Positions 58,504-64,000 of a stretch of DNA of 64,000 nt are shown in pieces; position 1 is the first letter of the stretch; each line of letters starts with the position of its first letter. The position numbers and the translations under genes are program-made. The DNA is from Flavobacterium tibetense (GTDB lineage Bacteria; Bacteroidota; Bacteroidia; Flavobacteriales; Flavobacteriaceae). Location of the stretch: contig NZ_QLST01000011.1 of the NCBI RefSeq assembly GCF_003293845.1, positions 1-64,000 on the forward strand, read 5' to 3'. Below the pieces are notes generated by a model. The model was not told the DNA's origin. It ran no database searches and worked only from the letters and a program-made list of their open reading frames with translations.

Positions 58504-59220
58504 TTAAAATTTCACATCGACTTTTTCTGAAATTAATTGATTACCATCATTGTACTCAAAGAGCCAATTGTTTTCTTTTTTCACAAAAAGTCCTTGAAGG
58601 TTTCCTTTTTTTGCAATGAAAATATCAGGTGATGATGATTTGGTTAGTTCAAAAATTACATTTGGAACTTCATCTACTAATTTATATCCTGTTTGTGTTG
58701 GGATTGAATATAGACGAAGTAAACTCTTTTCATTATTTTTTATTATTTGAGGTTCATCTGCTTTTTTAGCAATAACAGTTACAACAGGCTTAGTTGAAGT
58801 TTTTGCTTTAAAATTTAGCTTTCCTCTTAAAGAGTTTAAAGCTATGCGCAAAGACTCATTATTTGCTTTCTTGTATGACTTATCTCTACTTGTACCTTCT
58901 ACACTTTTTAGTAAAATATTGCCATTACAATCTTTGATTTCAACTAAAATCTTTGTAATAAAAAAGTTTTTTTCATGTTTTAAGGTTGGATATACAAAAG
59001 CACATGAATCAATTGGGGAATCTTCTGATAATTCACTATCATAAATAGTAAAGAAACCTTCTTTATCAAAAAATGCTTTTAATAAATAATTTAAATTGTA
59101 TTGATTGGCTTCTTTAAAAAAATCAAATTTTTCAGGTATAATTATATTTTGGATTTTTTCTTGACTTTTTACGTATGAGAAAAACAACGTGAATATTAGT
59201 ACAAATATAATTCTTTTCAT
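58504..59220 (-). CDS. secreted hypothetical protein
   Basis: I do not recognise a family. The 238-residue protein has an N-terminal signal peptide (MKRIIFVLIFTLFFSYVKSQ). The mature part is basic and contains KILVEIKDCNGNILLKSVEG and SLLRLYSIPTQTGYKLVDEV; the first resembles conserved-hypothetical envelope proteins of the phylum. Its ATG overlaps the stop of the yjjG-like gene by one base, so it is coupled to the ABC-transporter operon. Function is unknown. Confidence 0.75.
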   Translation of the reverse strand: MKRIIFVLIFTLFFSYVKSQEKIQNIIIPEKFDFFKEANQYNLNYLLKAFFDKEGFFTIYDSELSEDSPIDSCAFVYPTLKHEKNFFITKILVEIKDCNGNILLKSVEGTSRDKSYKKANNESLRIALNSLRGKLNFKAKTSTKPVVTVIAKKADEPQIIKNNEKSLLRLYSIPTQTGYKLVDEVPNVIFELTKSSSPDIFIAKKGNLQGLFVKKENNWLFEYNDGNQLISEKVDVKF

Positions 59221-59909
59221 TATAAAAACTTCTTAAGTTCCAATAAATGCTGAATTTGCATTACTGGATGTGAATGATTGATTACTAGTTCGTTAAAAAA
59301 AATCGCATCCATTCCAACGGACAATGCACCTTGTATGTCTGCTTCTATACTATCACCTATCATGATGCTTTCTTGAATGGTTGCATTTGCCAAAGATAAG
59401 GCAAAATTGAATATATTAGGATGTGGTTTTTTCACACCAGCCATTTCTGAATTGGTAACGGTAGCAAAATAATGGGCGATATTGGCATTTTGCAACTTTC
59501 GAGTTTGCACTTGACTAAATCCGTTTGTGATGATGTGCAATTTGTAATGATTTGACAAATAATCCAAAACCTCAATGGCTCCATCAAAAAGATGATTATT
59601 TTCTGGTAAATACTGAATATAATCTTCGGAAAGTTGATTAATTAAAGTGCTATCCACTACATAATTTAACGCATCAAAACTATCTTTTAATCGGTAGTAA
59701 CGAAGGTGTTCGTGTGACACTTGATTGGTTTGATACAATCTCCAATACTCTTGATTAATAGGAAGATAATGTTGAATAAAAGCATTTACTGAAACTGGAA
59801 TTTGATGTTTTTCAAAAATGAGTTCGAATGCAAACGCAGAATTTTTATCAAAATCCCAAAGGGTATGATCTAAATCGAAGAAAATATGTTTTTTGTTTTG
59901 AAAATTCAT
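59220..59909 (-). CDS. yjjG: YjjG-family noncanonical pyrimidine nucleotidase (HAD)
   Basis: The 229-residue HAD phosphatase has motif I (FFDLDHTLWDFDKNS) with the nucleophile Asp near residue 12, motif II (IITNGFSQVQ), the Lys in MAGVKKPHPNIFNFA and motif IV (MIGDSIEADIQGALSVG). YjjG enzymes remove phosphate from nucleotides with modified pyrimidines. It follows the CxxC protein gene by 30 bp and may be part of the same transcript, though its link to the transporter is unclear. Confidence 0.94.
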   Translation of the reverse strand: MNFQNKKHIFFDLDHTLWDFDKNSAFAFELIFEKHQIPVSVNAFIQHYLPINQEYWRLYQTNQVSHEHLRYYRLKDSFDALNYVVDSTLINQLSEDYIQYLPENNHLFDGAIEVLDYLSNHYKLHIITNGFSQVQTRKLQNANIAHYFATVTNSEMAGVKKPHPNIFNFALSLANATIQESIMIGDSIEADIQGALSVGMDAIFFNELVINHSHPVMQIQHLLELKKFL

Positions 59910-59939
59910 TAATTATTTTGCCAATTTTTGGAGCAAAAA

Positions 59940-60431
59940 TTATTTTCCAGCAGTAATTACGGCATTTTCGATATGGTAAATCCAATCTTCTACATCGTTA
60001 TGGTTGTAGCGAAATGTTCCGGTTAAAGTTACGTATTGATCCGTTTTTAATTTTGGAAATGCGCCACCTTTGAACTTGATACCCATAATAGTTTCTGGGC
60101 CTGATTTTCCACAGAAGAAACAAGCTGCGAATACATTTTTACTCAATGCATAACTTTTATTATCAATTGGAATAATAAATCCACTGATTACAATTGGTTT
60201 GCCTTGCTTGGTTTTTAATTTTGGATTGATTACTGGAAACATGACTTCGCCGTAAACTTTATCCGCTTTTTTGTTGTAATCAATTTTTCCTAATAAAGTC
60301 CAAGTTAGCGTATCAGCTAGAACTGCATTTGTTGATTTATTGCTACTAACTGTTTTTACCTCCGGTTTTTGAAAACTAAAAAACGAAACAGCGACTAAAA
60401 GTGCGATGAAAAATTTACTGTAATTATGCAT
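59940..60431 (-). CDS. secreted DUF3299-like protein with a CxxC motif
   Basis: The 163-residue protein has a signal-like N terminus (YSKFFIALLVAVSFFSFQ). The mature part shows DTLTWTLLGKIDYNKKADKV, GFIIPIDN and the Cys pair in NVFAACFFCGKSGPETIMGI, which fit the DUF3299 type. Homologues often follow an ABC permease and ATPase. The Cys pair could bind a metal or act in redox. It overlaps the permease gene by 8 bp and is clearly co-translated. The family call is from motif memory. Confidence 0.75.
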   Translation of the reverse strand: MHNYSKFFIALLVAVSFFSFQKPEVKTVSSNKSTNAVLADTLTWTLLGKIDYNKKADKVYGEVMFPVINPKLKTKQGKPIVISGFIIPIDNKSYALSKNVFAACFFCGKSGPETIMGIKFKGGAFPKLKTDQYVTLTGTFRYNHNDVEDWIYHIENAVITAGK

Positions 60432-61689
60432 TTGCTAATGTTTTTGATATGTTTAATTTATATGCTTTTATGGCTGGAATTAAGGCGGCTATTATTCCAA
60501 CTCCAATAGTAAGTAAGAACAAAACACCTTCTTTATTCCAAAGGAATTCGTATGGATTGAAACTCATTTTAAAATCTTGTTCGGCTGAGTTAGAAATCAA
60601 TACTAGTGCAACTCTACCCAAAATCGTACCAAAGATGAATCCGACGATGCAAAGTAACAAACTTTCTATTAAAACCAATTGGGTTAACTGCATTCTTTTG
60701 GCACCATTGACACGAAGTAACGCAAATTCGTTCTTACGTTCTTTCAAAGTATTGTATAAAGCAATGAAAATTGAAATTCCTGAAATCAGCATGATTCCAT
60801 AAGCTAAATATTGTAACGCTTGAATTCCAATACCAAACAATGAAAACAAACGATTCACTTCTAAAGCTGGCGAAGCTACTTGCATTTTAGTATTTTGAGC
60901 AATGATTCTAGGCCAAGTTACAATTCCCATTTTGTTTCTAAATTTGAGCAAAACAGCAGTGATTTCCATTCCTGGCTCGTCTATTGTAACATCTTGATGA
61001 TGATCGTGGTCGTCACCTTCCACATGAACATGACCTTCTTCTCCGTGAGATAGATTTTCGCTTTCTGTTGCACCATGGTCTCCGTGCATTTGCCAAACAC
61101 TTGGGATAGTACACAAAATAAGATTATCAACAACTTTACCTGTTGGCGAAGCAATTCCCACAATTTTGTATATGTATTCTTCATGAACATGACCTTCAGC
61201 AGCATCGCCATGCGAACCGTAAAATTCATCACCAACACTTAAACTCAGCTTTTGAGCAATTTCACTTCCCAAAACTACTTCAAAGTTATTTTCGAAGATT
61301 TTACCATCTGCTATTTTCGCTTCATATTTTTCTAAATAATCAGCTGTGGTTCCAAGGATTTTGAATCCGCGGTAATTGTCTCCAAATGCCAATGGAATAG
61401 CTTTTTCCACAAACGGATGTTGCATCCAAACTTTTGCAGAATCATAACTAATATTTCCTGTTGGAGCATCCACATGATAAACCGAAGACAAAATTAATTG
61501 CAACGGACTCCCCTGAGCACCCATCACTAAATCAACACCGTCAATATTTTTGGTAAATTTTTCTTCAAATTGTTTTTCTACCAATATCAATGTCGTTATG
61601 ATCGCCACACTCGATATTAACAAAATAACACTCAAAATGGTATTTAATGGTTTGAACCATATATTTTTCCAAGCTAATTTTGCTATCAT
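60424..61689 (-). CDS. MacB/FtsX-type ABC transporter permease with His-rich loop
   Basis: The 421-residue protein has one N-terminal membrane segment, a large extracytoplasmic domain and three C-terminal segments with KERKNEFALLRVNGAKRMQL between them, as in the MacB/FtsX family. The outer domain carries two His-rich stretches, GSHGDAAEGHVHEEY and a longer one containing HVEGDDHDHHQDV. These are likely to bind zinc or another metal. It overlaps the ATPase gene by 4 bp. Members of this family often move lipoproteins or act mechanically instead of importing ions. Confidence 0.9.
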   Translation of the reverse strand: MIAKLAWKNIWFKPLNTILSVILLISSVAIITTLILVEKQFEEKFTKNIDGVDLVMGAQGSPLQLILSSVYHVDAPTGNISYDSAKVWMQHPFVEKAIPLAFGDNYRGFKILGTTADYLEKYEAKIADGKIFENNFEVVLGSEIAQKLSLSVGDEFYGSHGDAAEGHVHEEYIYKIVGIASPTGKVVDNLILCTIPSVWQMHGDHGATESENLSHGEEGHVHVEGDDHDHHQDVTIDEPGMEITAVLLKFRNKMGIVTWPRIIAQNTKMQVASPALEVNRLFSLFGIGIQALQYLAYGIMLISGISIFIALYNTLKERKNEFALLRVNGAKRMQLTQLVLIESLLLCIVGFIFGTILGRVALVLISNSAEQDFKMSFNPYEFLWNKEGVLFLLTIGVGIIAALIPAIKAYKLNISKTLANA

Positions 61690-62315
61690 ATCAAAGTAAT
61701 TTTATTTATAAACTTTTCTTTAATTCGGCTATCGTGCGTAACAATTACTAAAGCCGCTTTGTATTCTTTCGATAAAGAAGTTAGTAATTCGATAACTTTT
61801 TCAGCATTTTTATCATCTAAACTTGATGTAGGTTCGTCTGCCAAAAGCACTTTTGGTTCGTTTATTAAAGCTCTTGCAATAGAAACACGTTGTTGTTGAC
61901 CGATACTCAATTGAGAAGGTAATTTATTTGCTTGGTTGGCAACATCTAATTGTTCTAAAAGTTTTTTAGCTCTTGCTGAATTCTTTTTACCAGTTGCTAA
62001 CCATGAAGCCATTTCTAGATTTTCTAAAACTGTCAACGCACTTACAAAGTGAGACTTTTGAAAAACAATACCAATGTTTTTTCCTCGAAATTTATCTAAT
62101 TTCTTTTCCGAAAGAGCGAGCATATTTTCTTTATCAATTTCGATAGCGCCAGAAGTTGGTTTTAACAAACCTCCTAAAATATGCAAATAAGTCGTTTTTC
62201 CTTTTCCAGAATCGCCTGTAATTAAAATAGTGCTTCCTGCTTCACAATACAAATCAGGCATATGAAATACTTGATCTTTATTATAGGAAAATGTGATTTT
62301 GTTTGTACTAATCAT
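61686..62315 (-). CDS. ABC transporter ATP-binding protein (LolD/MacB-like)
   Basis: The 209-residue ATPase has Walker A (GDSGKGKTT), the signature LSIGQQQRVSIARALI, Walker B (VLLADEPTSSLD) and the H-loop (VIVTHD). It should power the adjacent His-rich permease. It is the first gene of a group of five minus-strand genes that ends with the secreted hypothetical gene at 58.5 kb. Confidence 0.95.
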   Translation of the reverse strand: MISTNKITFSYNKDQVFHMPDLYCEAGSTILITGDSGKGKTTYLHILGGLLKPTSGAIEIDKENMLALSEKKLDKFRGKNIGIVFQKSHFVSALTVLENLEMASWLATGKKNSARAKKLLEQLDVANQANKLPSQLSIGQQQRVSIARALINEPKVLLADEPTSSLDDKNAEKVIELLTSLSKEYKAALVIVTHDSRIKEKFINKITLI

Positions 62316-62410
62316 TTTTATCTAAACTTTATACGAATAGGTTTGCAATATAGCTAATTAGAAAAGAATTCTTTCTTAATTTTTTGCAAAAAATTAGGCT
62401 TTGAAATTAA

Positions 62411-63094
62411 TCAAAAAATCCCTTCGTCTTGAAAACTCAAATACCCATTTTCGGTGATAATGAGATGATCTAAAACTTGGATTTCTAAGGTTTGACCTGC
62501 TTCTTTGATGCGTTTGGTTATTTTCAAATCGGCTTCACTGGCAATTAATTTTCCTGATGGATGGTTGTGGGAAAGAATTAAACCTGTTGCGTTTTGCTCA
62601 AAAGCCGTTTTGAAAATTAAGCGAACATCTACAACTGTTCCTGTGATTCCGCCTTTTGAGAGTTGGGCTTTGTAGATGACTTTATTGGAATTATTGAGAT
62701 ACAATACCCAAAATTCTTCATGAGGCAATTCCCCAATAATGGGTTGCATAATATCAAAAACCGCTTTGCTGGATGTGATTTTTTTGAGTTCTACGGCTTC
62801 TTCAGCTCTTCGTCTTCTTCCTAATTCCAATGCAGCAGCGATGGAAATGGCTTTTGCTTCACCAATTCCTTTAAATTGCATGAGCTGGGAAACCGACATT
62901 TTTCCGAGTGTATTCAAGTTGTTTTCGGAGGAAGCTAAAATACGTTGGCATAATTGAACGGCACTCTCATTTCGAGAACCGGAACCAATTAAAATAGCTA
63001 ATAATTCGGAATCAGATAAGGTAGCTTTACCCTTTAGAAGAAATTTTTCACGAGGGCGATCGTCTTCTGCCCATTGGTTGATTGGCGTGTACAT
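62411..63094 (-). CDS. radC: DNA repair protein RadC (JAB domain)
   Basis: The 227-residue protein starts INQWAEDDRPREKFLLKGKA. An N-terminal helix-hairpin-helix part contains QLMQFKGIGEAKAISIAAAL, and the JAMM metalloprotease-like domain has LILSHNHPSGKLIASEADLK. The name stems from early genetics; the molecular function is not settled. A -7 box (TAACTTTG, 63122-63129) precedes it. Confidence 0.96.
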   Translation of the reverse strand: MYTPINQWAEDDRPREKFLLKGKATLSDSELLAILIGSGSRNESAVQLCQRILASSENNLNTLGKMSVSQLMQFKGIGEAKAISIAAALELGRRRRAEEAVELKKITSSKAVFDIMQPIIGELPHEEFWVLYLNNSNKVIYKAQLSKGGITGTVVDVRLIFKTAFEQNATGLILSHNHPSGKLIASEADLKITKRIKEAGQTLEIQVLDHLIITENGYLSFQDEGIF

Positions 63095-63121
63095 AAGATG
63101 TTATTTTGGCGTTTATAAGAA

Positions 63122-63129
63122 CAAAGTTA
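63122..63129 (-). promoter_or_regulatory. putative -7 box (TAACTTTG) of radC
   Basis: TAACTTTG on the minus strand lies 27 bp before the radC ATG and fits TAnnTTTG. No clear -33 element was found. Confidence 0.5.
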
Positions 63130-63166
63130 ATTAAAAAATCTTAAAAATGAAAAAAACTAAATTTTT

Positions 63167-63291
63167 ACCACATAGAAACATAGGTTTACTTTTCATTTAA
63201 TTAGGCATTTTATTTTAGATAGGTTACAAAGAAGCTAGGTGAATCAATTTATTGACTATTAAATTCTTCTTTTTCTATGTTTCTATGCGGT
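63167..63291. repeat. inverted repeat with tandem TATG-type words
   Basis: ACCACATAGAAACATAG at 63167-63183 pairs with CTATGTTTCTATGCGGT at 63275-63291 with one mismatch. Each arm holds two near-copies of a seven-to-nine-base word (CTATGTTT CTATG). The arms enclose 91 bp. Confidence 0.85.
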
Positions 63292-63345
63292 TTTAAAAAA
63301 TCTTCAAAATAAATGGCTTGAAAATTGCGTTTGAAATTACAATAT

Positions 63346-63408
63346 GTCATTTCGAGCGCAGTCGAGAATTTTTAAAAAGTATTGACTTCGACTTCGCTCA
63401 GTCTGACA
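63346..63408. repeat. imperfect inverted repeat of the dispersed GAGCG-type word
   Basis: TGTCATTTCGAGCGCAGTCG on the left and TTCGACTTCGCTCAGTCTGA plus CA on the right face each other as degenerate inverse copies, about 20 bp apart. The right arm matches the word inside the WbpA-like gene at 18064-18086 at 19 of 22 positions. Confidence 0.75.
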
Positions 63409-63421
63409 AAAAGTGTAAAAC

Positions 63422-64000
63422 ATGAAAATATTTCTTCCTTTACTTTTAATCTGTTTTTCTTTTGGATGCTGGAAATCTGAAACTATTGCAGAAAACATAT
63501 CTGAATCAAAACCAGCAACTCAACACATTGAAACCCCAACAGATTTTTATCAAAAACTATCCAATGCAGCGATTTCAATCATTGATCCTGAAGTGGTTTA
63601 CACGCCGGCATATGTTGGAATACAATATCCAAATGGTGATGTTCCTGCAAAAACGGGTGTTTGTACAGATGTAGTGATTCGTGCGTATCGAAAATTAGGA
63701 ATTGATTTGCAAAAAGAAGTGCATGAAGACATGAAAGCCAACTTTTCATTATATCCAAAAACTTGGGGATTAAAATCTACTGATAAAAACATTGACCACA
63801 GAAGAGTGCCAAATTTAGAAGTTTTCTTTGCTCGAAAAGGAAAAAATTTACCTATTACCCAAAATCCAAACGATTACAAAACAGGCGATTTAGTCACTTG
63901 GATGATTGGTGATAAATTACCGCATATTGGTATTGTAACACACATAAAATCAAGCAATGGCAACCCAATGATTGTACACAACGTAGGAAGCGGTCAAGTT
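63422..64000 (+). CDS. DUF1287 (YijF-like) lipoprotein, 3' end outside the window
   Basis: The frame starts at ATG 63422 and stays open to the window edge (193 codons). The N terminus MKIFLPLLLICFSFGCWKSE is a lipoprotein signal with Cys near residue 16. The mature part has GVCTDVVIRAYRKLGIDLQK, DYKTGDLVTWMIG, LPHIGIVTH and HNVGSG, the pattern of DUF1287 proteins, which resemble NlpC/P60-type hydrolases with a Cys and His pair. The role is unknown; an envelope location is expected. Confidence 0.9.
   Translation, partial: MKIFLPLLLICFSFGCWKSETIAENISESKPATQHIETPTDFYQKLSNAAISIIDPEVVYTPAYVGIQYPNGDVPAKTGVCTDVVIRAYRKLGIDLQKEVHEDMKANFSLYPKTWGLKSTDKNIDHRRVPNLEVFFARKGKNLPITQNPNDYKTGDLVTWMIGDKLPHIGIVTHIKSSNGNPMIVHNVGSGQV

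Larger units (their letters stand above)
63095..63421. other. gene-free gap with inverted repeats
   Basis: This divergent 327-bp gap between radC and the DUF1287 gene holds the radC -7 box, an inverted repeat with arms at 63167-63183 and 63275-63291, and a second imperfect inverted repeat at 63346-63408. No gene is seen. The second repeat ends 13 bp before the DUF1287 start codon. Confidence 0.75.

Noticed and set aside
60449..60802. Open frame of 117 codons antisense to the ABC permease gene
   Set aside because: It has no family motif and lies over the membrane-helix part of the permease gene, whose codon pattern gives open antisense frames.
63462..63674. A 70-codon plus-strand frame near the right edge
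   Set aside because: It is out of frame with the lipoprotein gene starting at 63422, which has a signal peptide and DUF1287 motifs and runs off the window.

Overview
The window is a chromosomal segment of a member of the Flavobacteriaceae, most likely Flavobacterium or a close relative. The evidence is the AT-rich composition, the Bacteroidetes-type promoter boxes (TAnnTTTG) in front of many genes, the ribosomal gene order without tuf between fusA and rpsJ, the BY-kinases ending in Gly-Tyr runs, and the many short intergenic repeats. No tRNA, rRNA, CRISPR array or transposase gene was found.

Left part (about 0.2-23.9 kb): a Wzx/Wzy-type capsule or exopolysaccharide locus, nearly all on the minus strand and read from 23.9 kb down to 1.6 kb. 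It holds two outer-membrane exporter/tyrosine-kinase pairs (Wza-like and Wzc-like), one at each end. Between them lie genes for nucleotide sugars (WbpP-like epimerase, UDP-glucose dehydrogenase, WbpA-like dehydrogenase), a flippase, four glycosyltransferases, a polysaccharide pyruvyl transferase and an EpsG-type polymerase. A bacillosamine-type module follows: a PglC-PglD fusion, a PglE-like aminotransferase and a PglF-like dehydratase. A CpsB-family tyrosine phosphatase gene converges on the locus from the left. It is preceded by a striking 88-bp array of eight 11-bp repeat units.

Middle left (24-35.3 kb): housekeeping and small metabolic genes. These are recR, a sodium:solute symporter, a CoA-binding protein, a MarC-family protein, an NAD-binding DUF2867-type protein, two guanidino-group hydrolases (CtlX and a DDAH-like enzyme) with a four-helix-bundle gene between them, gltA, and a carA-eno pair.

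Centre (35.4-52.7 kb): the ribosomal superoperon on the minus strand. A str transcription unit (rpsL-rpsG-fusA-rpsJ) ends at a terminator. A second promoter then starts rplC through rplQ, 28 genes including secY, infA, rpmJ and rpoA. Both units begin with a similar promoter followed at once by a stem-loop with an A-rich loop.

Right part (52.8-64 kb): an Omp85-like outer-membrane protein, rlmB, a small secreted protein, a rhomboid protease, rarA, and an ABC-transporter operon (ATPase, His-rich permease, CxxC secreted protein, YjjG phosphatase, secreted hypothetical). radC and the start of a DUF1287 lipoprotein, cut by the window edge, close the segment. The gaps here carry inverted repeats built of short tandem words. 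One such dispersed repeat also appears inside the reading frame of the WbpA-like gene.
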